A DNA stretch of 64,000 nucleotides, from NCBI RefSeq assembly GCF_001010355.1, contig NZ_JPLA01000022.1:60816-124815 (forward strand), written 5' to 3'. The stretch is from Dyella japonica DSM 16301 (GTDB lineage: Bacteria; Pseudomonadota; Gammaproteobacteria; Xanthomonadales; Rhodanobacteraceae). The notes beneath the pieces were generated by a model, which saw only the letters and a list, made by a program, of their open reading frames with translations, ran no database searches and was not told the origin of the DNA. Every line of letters begins with the position of its first letter. The first letter of the stretch is position 1. Positions 52,093-60,224 of this stretch are shown one piece after another. Both the position numbers and the translations under genes were made by a program.

Positions 52093-52120
52093 TTGATATT
52101 CGTATCCAATTGGATACACT
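52093..52120 (+). promoter_or_regulatory. Promoter and palindromic operator of the toxin-antitoxin pair
   Basis: TTGATA (52093-52098), a 16-nt spacer and TACACT (52115-52120) enclose GTATCCAATTGGATAC (52102-52117), a perfect 16-bp palindrome that covers the spacer and part of the -10 box. This is the layout of autorepressed TA operons. Confidence 0.75.
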
Positions 52121-52129
52121 GTGCAACTG

Positions 52130-52447
52130 ATGAATACGATCAAGAGCACGGACGTTTTTGACGCGTGGATCGGCGGCCTGAAGGATCAGGTGGCGCGCGC
52201 CAAGATCCTCGGCCGGATCAATCGCGCTCGGCTCGGTAATTTCGGCGATACCAAGTACTTCGACGGTATCGGTGAGATGCGTGTGGACTTTGGCCCGGGT
52301 TATCGGCTGTATTTCGCGAAAGAAGGAAACACTGTGTATGTCTTGCTCTGCGGCGGCGACAAGTCGACCCAGAGAAAAGACATCAAGAACGCGAAGGAAC
52401 TACTGTCGACCCTTCAGGCGGCAGGGCAACAGGGCAGCACGAGATAG
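52130..52447 (+). CDS. RelE/ParE-superfamily toxin (addiction module killer protein)
   Basis: 105 residues. FDAWIGGLKDQVARAKILGRINRARLGNFGD and IGEMRVDFGPGYRLYFAKEGNTVYVLLCGGDKSTQ are typical of the killer-protein subgroup with the short RelE/HigB-like fold. Such toxins cut mRNA at the ribosome or poison gyrase; the subgroup cannot be settled. The ATG at 52130 is 12 bp after the operator; a GTG at 52121 would add three residues. It is the first gene of the pair, with the antitoxin 28 bp downstream. Confidence 0.88.
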   Translation: MNTIKSTDVFDAWIGGLKDQVARAKILGRINRARLGNFGDTKYFDGIGEMRVDFGPGYRLYFAKEGNTVYVLLCGGDKSTQRKDIKNAKELLSTLQAAGQQGSTR

Positions 52448-52475
52448 GCAGGGGAAACAGAGACAGGTGGCAACC

Positions 52476-52892
52476 ATGACCGCAACCGTTAAGACATTTG
52501 ACGCTGCCGAGTTCCTCGACAACGACGAGGTGATCGCGGCATACCTGCAGGACGCACTTGAAGACGAAAACCCTGACGTGTTCCTGCTGGCCGTTGCTGA
52601 CGTGGTCAAAGCACGCAGCATGACGCGCGTGGCGGAAGCCAGCGGACTCGGTCGCGAGAGCCTATACAAGGCATTGCGTCCAGGTGCGAAACCTGGCTTC
52701 GCAACGGTGAGCAAACTGCTGGCGGCGCTTGGCGTTCGCTTCAAGGCTGTACCGATGGAGAAGGCTGCTCGTCGCCCGGCTGCGCCAAGAAAAGCGGTCA
52801 AGGATGCGGCGGCGAAGAAGATAACTCTCAAGAAGAAGGCTGCTTCCGGCGGCTCAAGGGCCCCGGCAAGGCGCACGTCCAGCTCCCGATGA
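52476..52892 (+). CDS. HigA-like addiction module antidote protein with basic C-terminal tail
   Basis: 138 residues. Residues 1-95 match the addiction-module antidote family: FDAAEFLDNDEVIAAYLQDAL, then a helix-turn-helix with SMTRVAEASGLGRESLYKAL and GFATVSKLLAALGVRFKAVP. The family is usually near 100 residues; here about 40 more are added, very rich in Lys, Ala, Arg and Pro (KAVKDAAAKKITLKKKAA), like a histone-H1 or AlgP-type DNA-binding tail. It should neutralise the toxin and repress the operon through the palindrome. Confidence 0.85.
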   Translation: MTATVKTFDAAEFLDNDEVIAAYLQDALEDENPDVFLLAVADVVKARSMTRVAEASGLGRESLYKALRPGAKPGFATVSKLLAALGVRFKAVPMEKAARRPAAPRKAVKDAAAKKITLKKKAASGGSRAPARRTSSSR

Positions 52893-53062
52893 ATCCCGTC
52901 GCCCTTTTTTGGGTGCATTCGTGGATGAGTTTTCTGTCGAGTATGGGCAACGTCACACCGCATCACCCAACAAAGCCCTGGCCATCGGCCGGGGTCGTTT
53001 GTTTTGGCTGCCGTTTGGAGAGGTGAGCTGGAAGACACCGTGGCGCCCCGACATGCGTGCCG

Positions 53063-53863
53063 CTACACATACTGCATCTTCACCGTCATCCCACCGTCGA
53101 CCACAAAATGCTGGCCGGTGACGAAGGACGATTGCGTCGACAGCAAATAGACGGCCAAGGCGCCGATGTCCTGCGGCGTGCCGACACGACCGGCGGGGTG
53201 TTGGGCTTGATCGCGGCGACTCAGTTTTGGCTCGCTGCGTTCGGCGGGTTCGCGCCATGCATCAGTGGCGATCCATCCCGGAAGAATGGCGTTGACACGC
53301 ACCTTGGGGCCTGAGCTCACGGCCAGCGCGTGCGTGAAGGCGAGCATGCCGCCCTTGGTGGCGGCATAGGCTTCGGAGTCGGGCTCCGATTGCAGGGCGC
53401 GGGTGGAGGCGATGTTCACGATGCTGCCGTGTTGGTGCTGCAGCGATGGCAGTACGTGTTTGCTGCAAAGGAACGTGCCGGTGAGGTTGGTGGCCAGGTA
53501 GTGGTTCCATTGGGCTAGCGACAAGTCGCTGAGTGGGCCGGTATGCGGATGGGCAATGCCGGCGTTGTTCACCAGTCCGTCGATGCGGCCATAGTGTTTG
53601 AGTGCGCTTGCCATCCATCGTTTGACGCTCGCTTCGCGCGACACATCGAGCATCGCGTAACGGGCGCGGTCGCCGACACGCCATTCGTCGAGGCAGGCTT
53701 TGCCGGCGTCGGCATTCAAGTCGCCGATGAGGACATTGCCGCCGGCGCCGAGCACGGCCTGGGCGATGCCGCGGCCGATGCCTTGCGCGCCTCCGGTCAC
53801 CAGGATGGTCTTGCCTTTCAGCGGCTGGGCGTCGAAAGGCGTGATGGCGGGCGTTTGCGTCAT
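53063..53863 (-). CDS. Short-chain dehydrogenase/reductase (SDR)
   Basis: 266 residues. The cofactor loop is VTGGAQGIGRGIAQ near residue 24, NNAG lies near 97, the catalytic Ser in NIASTRA, and Tyr/Lys in YAATKGG. C-terminal GQHFVVDGGMTVKM is the classical SDR end. NAD(P)-dependent oxidation or reduction of a small alcohol or ketone; substrate unknown. ATG 53863 (MTQTPAITPF) is chosen; longer frames run over the upstream intergenic DNA. Confidence 0.88.
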   Translation of the reverse strand: MTQTPAITPFDAQPLKGKTILVTGGAQGIGRGIAQAVLGAGGNVLIGDLNADAGKACLDEWRVGDRARYAMLDVSREASVKRWMASALKHYGRIDGLVNNAGIAHPHTGPLSDLSLAQWNHYLATNLTGTFLCSKHVLPSLQHQHGSIVNIASTRALQSEPDSEAYAATKGGMLAFTHALAVSSGPKVRVNAILPGWIATDAWREPAERSEPKLSRRDQAQHPAGRVGTPQDIGALAVYLLSTQSSFVTGQHFVVDGGMTVKMQYV

Positions 53864-54219
53864 GGCGGAGTCCTTGCGGGGATCGGCACCAGCTTGACGG
53901 AGGGCGTGCATAGGCGGGGTCGACGGTGTTTCGCGACTGCGACAGGCCGGCCCTGCAGGAGCGTGGTTTTGCGGGCTATCGGCCAAACGGCCTAAATCCG
54001 CTCGGCTCCATAAACGGCCAGCATCGCGAGGATCCCCGTTCCCTTTGACCGGACTGGTGTTGCCATCGATGCACCGTCCGAACCCGCCGTCGCCCCAACG
54101 CGTTTTTCGAGAATCCATGTGCGGCAAGACATAGAACGAATGGTTTTGTCAAGTTTTCTTGGGCCGTGGATATACTCTCAAGTGACGCAGTTCACACTTT
54201 ATGCGCAGGGGGCCCCGCC
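53864..54219. other. Intergenic region between SDR and EPS locus
   Basis: 356 bp without a convincing gene. The right end is AT-richer and carries the probable EPS promoter. A stretch near 53957 (CTGCAGGAGCG) resembles the edge of a REP unit but the core is not preserved. Confidence 0.55.
54046..54176 (+). promoter_or_regulatory. Probable promoter region of the exopolysaccharide operon
   Basis: TTGTCA (54146-54151) and TATACT (54171-54176) are separated by 19 nt, longer than ideal. The -10 match is good. The start is predicted near 54183, about 37 nt before the first EPS gene. Confidence 0.45.
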
Positions 54220-54843
54220 ATGAAAGTTCTCACTCTGTTGTTCGCTGTTTGCGTAGCCGCGGTGCTGACCGGGTGTGCCACCGGACGTGGCTCGACCGAG
54301 GCGCCGAAGATCGATCCGGCCGCGCAGGCGGTATCGACCTACAAGATTGGCGTGGACGACCAGCTCCAGGTCACCGTCTGGCAGAACCCCGACCTCAGCG
54401 TCAGCGTACCGGTGAGGCCGGACGGCAAGATCACCGTGCCGCTGATTGGCGATGTGATGGCCGGCGGCAAGACGCCCGAAGAAGTCGCGGCCGAGATCAA
54501 GGACAAGCTGCAGTCCTATGTGCGTGATCCGCAGGTCGCGGTGATTCTCACCGCCTTGCGCAGCCACGAGTATCTGTCGCGCGTCCGCGTGACCGGTGCC
54601 GTACGCACGCCGGTATCCATTCCGTATCGCCAGGGCATGACTGTGCTGGACGCGGTGCTGGCCGCCGGTGGCACCACCGAGTTCGCAGCACCGGATCGCA
54701 CCGAACTGTATCGCGAAGACAAGAACGGCGTGACCACGCCTTATGCCGTGCGGTTGGACAACGTGCTGCAGAAGGGCGATCTCGCCACCAATTACCCGGT
54801 GCAACCCGGGGATGTTGTCACCGTACCGATGCGCGCGTTCTAA
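54220..54843 (+). CDS. Polysaccharide export lipoprotein (Wza/EpsE-like, short)
   Basis: 207 residues. Lipoprotein signal ending in LTGC (C20 region). The polysaccharide export domain follows (YKIGVDDQLQVTVWQNPDLS, VPVRPDGKITVPLIGDV, about 42-125), then a SLBB-like domain (VRVTGAVRTPVSIPYRQGMTVLDAVLAAGG). It should form the outer-membrane export ring. At 207 residues it is the short form that precedes XrtA-type EPS genes, lacking the C-terminal amphipathic helix of E. coli Wza (379). First gene of the EPS operon. Confidence 0.9.
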   Translation: MKVLTLLFAVCVAAVLTGCATGRGSTEAPKIDPAAQAVSTYKIGVDDQLQVTVWQNPDLSVSVPVRPDGKITVPLIGDVMAGGKTPEEVAAEIKDKLQSYVRDPQVAVILTALRSHEYLSRVRVTGAVRTPVSIPYRQGMTVLDAVLAAGGTTEFAAPDRTELYREDKNGVTTPYAVRLDNVLQKGDLATNYPVQPGDVVTVPMRAF

Positions 54844-54877
54844 GCGCCCGCACGCAGGGGAAAGGGAGGACGTCGCC

Positions 54878-56422
54878 ATGAGTGGAGAACTCAGGCCGAT
54901 GGCAAGCCTTGTGCCGGCATTGATCAATGAGGCGCGACGCCGCCGTCTCATGCTGGGCATCGCGTTTGCCTTGATCGCGCTGGCTGCCTTGACGGCCGGC
55001 ATGTTGTGGCCGCGCAAGTACGTCGCCTCGACGACGATACTTGCGCAGGAAAGCAGCATCATCACGCCCTTGATGGCGGGCGCCGCCGCACCGACGGCGA
55101 ACCAGAACCGCGCCAGCATGGCGCGCGACGTGATCTTCAGCCGCAAGGTGATGGCGAAGATCCTCGACGCCGGTGGCTGGATGGCGACCCATCCTTCGCC
55201 GGTGGAACAGGACCGCATCGCCGAAGGCATCAAGTCGCGCACCCAGGTGCAGATCTCGCACGACAACTTGATCACGATTGCCTATAGCGACAGCAACGCC
55301 AAGCGCACCTTCGACGTGGCGCACGCGTTTGCCCAGCTGTTCATCAGCGAAAGCCTGGCATCGAAGCAGCGCGAGAGCCGCGAGGCCTACGAGTTCATCA
55401 ACAGCCAGGTCGAAGCCTATCGCGCCAAGCTCACCGACGCGGAGGACAAGCTGAAGGCGTATCGCGATGCCAATGCCGACGCACGCCCCGGCAGCGAAGC
55501 GGATACCGCGGCACGCATCAGCCAGTTGCGCACGCAGATCGAGTCGGCGCGTATGGACATGATGGAGCGCCGTTCGCAGGAAGGCTCGCTGGCGTCGCAG
55601 CTCAACGGCGAATCCGAAGTGAATACGGTGCAGACGGCCGACGGCCTGTTGCAGGCGCAGTTGGGCGAGTTGCAGGCGCAGCTCAACAAGCTGCTGTTGA
55701 CCTACACCGATTCCTATCCCGACGTGGTGCGCATCCGCCATCAGATGGAAGACCTGAAGCGGCAGCTTGCCAGCGCCGATCAGCGCAAGCAGGCAGCCGA
55801 GCTGGCAGGTACGCCCACCGCCCTGGACAGCAACGTCTCGTTCAACCCGGCCTATCAGCAGATCAAGACGCAGCTTTCCTCGGCGCGCGCGGCGAGTGCG
55901 GCGGCTGCCGCCCGCATGGGGGCGAGCGAGGCGATGTTGCAGACCGAGTTGCAGCGCAGCGCGCGCATTGCCAACTCCGAAAACGTCACGGCCGAACTGA
56001 CCCGCGACTACAACGTCAATCGCGACGTCTACCAGGACCTGCTCAAGCGCCGCGAGAACGCCCGCGTGTCGATGAACCTGGACGCCGAGCAGCGTGGCCT
56101 GACCTTCCTGGTGCAGAACCCCGCCGTGATGCCGCTGTCGCCATCGGGCCTGCGTTTCATGCATTTCGGCCTGGCGGGCATGGGCTTGTCGCTGGTGTTG
56201 CCGCTGGGCCTGCTGCTGGCGCTGGTGTGGTTCGATCCGCGCGTGCGCTCGGTGTGGCAGCTGGAGCAGGCCATCGGCGCCCCGGTGCTGGCGACGATTC
56301 CGTTCTATCCCACGCCGGGTGATCGCCGTCGCGATCGCATGCGCAACATGATTCTCGGCCTGATCGTGATCGGGGTGGGCGCCGTCTATCTCATTGCCGT
56401 CTGGATACGGCTGAAGGGATGA
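54878..56422 (+). CDS. Polysaccharide chain-length determinant protein (Wzz/EpsF-like)
   Basis: 514 residues. A helix near residue 30-48 starts the Wzz domain; long coiled-coil segments span about 165-400; a second helix lies near 430-455 with PSGLRFMHFGLAGMGLSLVLPL, and a third at the end. No kinase domain is fused. The organisation is that of the XrtA-associated EpsF family. It controls polymer length across the inner membrane and usually works with a separate tyrosine kinase, here the next gene (4-bp overlap). AAAGGGAGG precedes the ATG. Confidence 0.9.
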   Translation: MSGELRPMASLVPALINEARRRRLMLGIAFALIALAALTAGMLWPRKYVASTTILAQESSIITPLMAGAAAPTANQNRASMARDVIFSRKVMAKILDAGGWMATHPSPVEQDRIAEGIKSRTQVQISHDNLITIAYSDSNAKRTFDVAHAFAQLFISESLASKQRESREAYEFINSQVEAYRAKLTDAEDKLKAYRDANADARPGSEADTAARISQLRTQIESARMDMMERRSQEGSLASQLNGESEVNTVQTADGLLQAQLGELQAQLNKLLLTYTDSYPDVVRIRHQMEDLKRQLASADQRKQAAELAGTPTALDSNVSFNPAYQQIKTQLSSARAASAAAAARMGASEAMLQTELQRSARIANSENVTAELTRDYNVNRDVYQDLLKRRENARVSMNLDAEQRGLTFLVQNPAVMPLSPSGLRFMHFGLAGMGLSLVLPLGLLLALVWFDPRVRSVWQLEQAIGAPVLATIPFYPTPGDRRRDRMRNMILGLIVIGVGAVYLIAVWIRLKG

Positions 56423-57204
56423 CCATGAAGAATATCGAAGACGACAACATGTCCGACCGCATCAGCGAAGTGCTGGAAGCGGCGGCGCACAACCTGGAAC
56501 TGCGCAAGACCTCCAGCCAGTCCATCGCCCGCATGCACGAGGAGGGCGGCGCGCTGGCGCCGATCCAGCTCGAGCAGCGCCGGATGATTCATCGCGAAGA
56601 ATCGGTGCGCCAGCAGTCCGATGCCTTCCGTGAAATTCGCACGCGCCTGCTCGCGATGGGCGGACACCACAACTTCGTGACCCTTGTTGTGGCCGTGAGC
56701 CCGCGTTCGGGCAGCAGCTTCGTGGCGCGCAATCTCGCCGCTGCCTTTGCCTTCGATGAAGCCAAGACCAGCCTGCTGATCGACTGCAACGTGCGTTATC
56801 CGAACCAGCACAAAGTGATGGGCATCGAGCCGGCGCGCGGTGGACTGATCGACCTGATGGATCATCCGGCGATCGGCATCGAGTCGATCATCTATCACAC
56901 CGGCGTGCCGCATCTGCGCCTGATACCGGCAGGCAAGTCGCGTGAAAGCAGCAGCGAATACTTCACCTCGCATCGCATGCGGGCGGTGATCGATTCGCTG
57001 CGCTCGCGCTACGCCGACCGTTACATCTTCCTCGACGGTCCCTCCATCAAGGGTGCGCCGGACGCGCGGATTCTCGCCGACCTGGCCGACTTCGTGGTGG
57101 TGGTGGCCGGTTACGGGAAGGACACGCCAGGCGCAATTAGCCAGGCGCTCAGTCATTTCGAACCGAGCAAGCTCGCAGGAGTGGTGTTCAACCAAGCGCC
57201 CTAG
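56419..57204 (+). CDS. CpsD/CapB-like BY-kinase family protein with degenerate P-loop
   Basis: 261 residues. The fold is that of the cytoplasmic bacterial tyrosine kinases that partner with Wzz proteins: a helical lead with FREIRTRLL (residues 70-78), then P-loop-type core. The Walker A region reads S94-P-R-S-G-S-S-F; the normal P-G-E-G-K-S has lost its first Gly and the catalytic Lys. Walker A' reads LLIDCNVR (second Asp now N124), Walker B is YIFLDGPS with D206 kept. No C-terminal tyrosine cluster is seen. It is probably a non-catalytic or altered ATPase that still binds the chain-length protein. Confidence 0.85.
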   Translation: MTMKNIEDDNMSDRISEVLEAAAHNLELRKTSSQSIARMHEEGGALAPIQLEQRRMIHREESVRQQSDAFREIRTRLLAMGGHHNFVTLVVAVSPRSGSSFVARNLAAAFAFDEAKTSLLIDCNVRYPNQHKVMGIEPARGGLIDLMDHPAIGIESIIYHTGVPHLRLIPAGKSRESSSEYFTSHRMRAVIDSLRSRYADRYIFLDGPSIKGAPDARILADLADFVVVVAGYGKDTPGAISQALSHFEPSKLAGVVFNQAP

Positions 57205-57284
57205 ACCAGGAATGGCGGATAGGGAAGGAGGCGCCGCCACAGGGTGGGACGGCGCCTCAAGGGGTAACGGTCAGAGGAATGGAT

Positions 57285-58631
57285 ATGCCGGCTTACAACA
57301 GGCTCGCCCGCGCCACCATGATCGCGCTTGTCGTCGTGCCTGGCACCTCATGGGCTGGCGACTTCGCGTATTCGGTGTTCGGCAGCGTGGAGCACAGCGA
57401 CAACATCGCGCTGTCCACGGAGAACCCTCAAACCACCAATGTCTACATTCCGGGCGTCAACTTTGCCTATCGGGAGGTGGGCTCGACGCTGCAGGCGAAC
57501 GTGGTCGGTACGGTGGAATACCTCGACTACAGCAACAAGAATTTCGACAGCCAACTGCTGGGCACGCTCAGCGCGCAGGCCAACTGGTCGGTGATACCGC
57601 AGCGACTGGATTTTTCCATTGAGGACGATGCCGGCGTGCAGCCGGTCGACACGCTGGCCAGCAATGCACCCAACAACGAGCAGCAGACCAATGTGCTGTC
57701 GCTCGGCCCGATCCTACATTTCCAGTTCAACGGTTCCACCCGCGGCCAGGCGGAGCTGAAGTACCTCAACAGCTACGCCTCCAAGGTTGACGATTTCGAT
57801 TCGTCGCGCGGGCTGGGCGCGTTCCGCGTGATTCGCGACGTGAATCCCACGACCCAGGTGTCCTTGAACGTGGAGTCACAGCGCGTTGATCTGAAGAATA
57901 ACGACGCCGGCCCGGACTACACCCGCAACGAGTTCTACGCGCACTACGTGCATACGCTGCGCGACTTCGACGTGGATGCGTCGCTGGGCTGGGCTTACAT
58001 CGACTTCACCCATGCTCCCAGTGCTTCCAAGCCCCTAGCCAATGTCACCGTGGGCTGGCGGCCGAGCGTGGACAACAGCTTCAGCCTGACCGGTCGCTAC
58101 GAGTACTCGGACGCGGCGCAGGACATGTTGCTGCAGCCCGGCCAGACCATCGTCGACAGCATGACCAATGTGCCGACCAACCCGCTGGATCTGATCAACG
58201 ATCCGACCCGCGGCGGCATCAACACCGGCACGATGGTGGTGGACTCGGAGGTGTACCTGGATCAAAGCCTCGAAGGCACCTATAGCTATCGTGGCGATCG
58301 CCTGTCCATCACGGTACAGCCGCTGTATCGAAAGCTGACCTATCTGAATGACACCGAGTTCAACCAGAAGGAAAAGAGCGGCGCCATTAGCGTGGAATAC
58401 AAGCTGCGGCCCACACTGTTCCTGTCGGCTTTCGGCAACTACCAGCACCTCGATTACACCAACATCATCCGTACCGATAAGACCACGCGTTTCGGTCTGG
58501 CCATCAGCCATCAGTTCACCCAGCGCTGGAGCTGGCGTGCTGCCTATACCCGCCAGCTGCGCAACAGCACGGCTGCTCAGCAGAGCTACCACGAGAACGA
58601 GTTTCTCGTGTCGCTGGTCTATCACCGATGA
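57285..58631 (+). CDS. Outer-membrane beta-barrel protein of the EPS locus
   Basis: 448 residues. Signal peptide to about residue 24 (ends SWAGDF), then alternating hydrophobic/aromatic beta strands through the whole length, such as YSVFGSVEHSDNIALST and FLSAFGNYQHLDYTNI. The pattern and place match the beta-barrel (TIGR03016-like) protein of XrtA-linked EPS loci. The start is set at ATG 57285, six bases after AGAGGA; ATG 57279 would overlap that site. Confidence 0.82.
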   Translation: MPAYNRLARATMIALVVVPGTSWAGDFAYSVFGSVEHSDNIALSTENPQTTNVYIPGVNFAYREVGSTLQANVVGTVEYLDYSNKNFDSQLLGTLSAQANWSVIPQRLDFSIEDDAGVQPVDTLASNAPNNEQQTNVLSLGPILHFQFNGSTRGQAELKYLNSYASKVDDFDSSRGLGAFRVIRDVNPTTQVSLNVESQRVDLKNNDAGPDYTRNEFYAHYVHTLRDFDVDASLGWAYIDFTHAPSASKPLANVTVGWRPSVDNSFSLTGRYEYSDAAQDMLLQPGQTIVDSMTNVPTNPLDLINDPTRGGINTGTMVVDSEVYLDQSLEGTYSYRGDRLSITVQPLYRKLTYLNDTEFNQKEKSGAISVEYKLRPTLFLSAFGNYQHLDYTNIIRTDKTTRFGLAISHQFTQRWSWRAAYTRQLRNSTAAQQSYHENEFLVSLVYHR

Positions 58632-59401
58632 AGGCGCGCATCGAAGCCGAGCTGCCGTTCTACTTCGGCCCCGGCAGGGAGCTGTTCGGTTTCTATCATC
58701 CCGCGGCCGGCATGCGCGCGGCGGTGTTGCTGTGTCCACCGTTTGGTGTGGAGCAGATCCGCTGCCATCGGCTGTACCGCCAGTTGGCGCATGGGCTGGC
58801 GGAGGCTGGTTTTCCGGTGCTGCGCTTCGATTACTTCGGTACGGGCGATTCGGCGGGCGAGAGCAACGCGTTTGAATGGACGCGCTGTCTGGCCGACGTG
58901 GTGACGGCGGCCACGGAGTTGCGCATGCGCCACGGCGGCGGTCGCGTGCTGGCCTTTGGCGCACGTCTTGGCGCCAACGCCGCGCTGGCGGCGGCACAGG
59001 CGGCGCGATTGGACGGCGTGGTGGCTTGGGATGTAATCACCGATGGCGCAGCCCTGGTACGTCAGTACGACCACATGCAGGAAACCCTGAAGGTCGATCT
59101 GAACCGTTTCGAATATGCGCGGCCGGAGCTGGATGTCAGCACGCAATGGCCGGGCTTTGAGACCAGCGATCGCCTGCGCGTGCAACTGCAGGACCTGCGC
59201 CTGCTGGACCCGGGCATTGCCTCGGCGTGGCTTGCCTCATCCGTTCCCGATGAGCCATCGAAGCTGGATGAGCGCTATGCCGGCAAGTGCGAGCGCGTCG
59301 ATGTCTCGCCACGCTGGGAGGAAGTCGACAGCCTTGAACTGGCGATACTTTCGCACCCCTTGCTCGACGCAGCGAAGCGCCACCTGAAGGAGATGGCCTG
59401 A
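58628..59401 (+). CDS. Alpha/beta hydrolase-fold protein, exosortase-A-system hydrolase 2-like (Arg in nucleophile elbow)
   Basis: 257 residues. LLCPPFGVEQIRCHRLYRQLAHGLAEAGFPVLRFDYFGTGDS is the alpha/beta-hydrolase N-terminal part. The nucleophile elbow, normally G-x-S-x-G, is G111-A-R113-L-G115, matching the G-x-R-x-G of XrtA-associated hydrolase 2. No catalytic Ser is therefore present; the function is unknown. It overlaps the barrel gene by 4 bp and the next hydrolase gene by 1 bp. Confidence 0.8.
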   Translation: MKARIEAELPFYFGPGRELFGFYHPAAGMRAAVLLCPPFGVEQIRCHRLYRQLAHGLAEAGFPVLRFDYFGTGDSAGESNAFEWTRCLADVVTAATELRMRHGGGRVLAFGARLGANAALAAAQAARLDGVVAWDVITDGAALVRQYDHMQETLKVDLNRFEYARPELDVSTQWPGFETSDRLRVQLQDLRLLDPGIASAWLASSVPDEPSKLDERYAGKCERVDVSPRWEEVDSLELAILSHPLLDAAKRHLKEMA

Positions 59402-60222
59402 TGCATGAGCAGGCCTTCCGCTTTGGTGGTGCCCGGCATCTGGTCGGCGTGGTGGGTTTGCCGGCGTTGATCGACCAGGGCGTGGGCGTGATCTTTCTCA
59501 ACGCCGGCATGGTGTATCGCGTCGGGCCGTTCCGCCTCCATGTGGAACTGGCCCGGCGACTCAACGCGCTGGGTTATCCCACGCTGCGTTTTGATCTCTC
59601 CACCATTGGCGACAGCGGCGCAAGCGGGCAGCGCCTGTCGCGTCCCGAACAGGTGGTTGCCGATGTGCGCGATGCGATGGAGCTGCTGAAGCAGCAATCC
59701 GGGTGCACGCGCTTTGTGCTGTTCGGGCTTTGTTCCGGTGCGCAGAACGCACACTCCACGGCGTTTGCCGACGCGCGTGTCGCAGGTGCATTTTTCCTCG
59801 ACGGCTATGGGCATCGAACGCTTGGCCAACGCGTGCGTCACTACCTGCCGCGCCTGTTGAGCCTGTCGGTCTGGCGGCAGCGCCTGATGCGTCGCCGCGC
59901 GGCCGCGGCGCCCCGTCCCGCTGAACCTGCGTTTGTGGTCGAGCCACTGCCGCCGAAGATTGTGCGCGCGCAGCTCGCCGACATGCTCCAGCGCGGACTC
60001 AAGCTCGACTTCATCTACAGCGGCGGCGTGGCTCGCTATTTCAACCATATCCGCCAGTTCCGCGAGTGCTTTGGCCGGCTGGCCGATGACCCGGGCGTGA
60101 GCGTCAATTATTTCAAGCAAGCGGACCACACCTACGTACTCAGCGGTGACCGCCAACAGCTGCTCGAGCACGTCGCGCAGTGGATGGGTCGCCATTTCCC
60201 CATCACTCGACCAGGCACGTGA
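59401..60222 (+). CDS. Alpha/beta hydrolase, exosortase-A-system hydrolase 1-like (Cys nucleophile)
   Basis: 273 residues. VIFLNAGMVYRVGPFRLHVELARRL and LRFDLSTIGDSG open the fold; the elbow is FGLC111SGAQNA, giving Cys as probable nucleophile, and the His is in KQADHTYVL near residue 242. The Cys elbow is typical of the hydrolase 1 family of XrtA loci. The substrate may be an acyl or ester group on the polysaccharide. It is the partner of the preceding Arg-elbow protein. Confidence 0.82.
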   Translation: MHEQAFRFGGARHLVGVVGLPALIDQGVGVIFLNAGMVYRVGPFRLHVELARRLNALGYPTLRFDLSTIGDSGASGQRLSRPEQVVADVRDAMELLKQQSGCTRFVLFGLCSGAQNAHSTAFADARVAGAFFLDGYGHRTLGQRVRHYLPRLLSLSVWRQRLMRRRAAAAPRPAEPAFVVEPLPPKIVRAQLADMLQRGLKLDFIYSGGVARYFNHIRQFRECFGRLADDPGVSVNYFKQADHTYVLSGDRQQLLEHVAQWMGRHFPITRPGT

Positions 60223-60224
60223 AT

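Noticed and set aside
51818..52900. Genomic island inserted at the tRNA cluster
   Set aside because: No integrase, no direct repeat of a tRNA 3' end, and base composition is not clearly different; only the TA pair is accessory.
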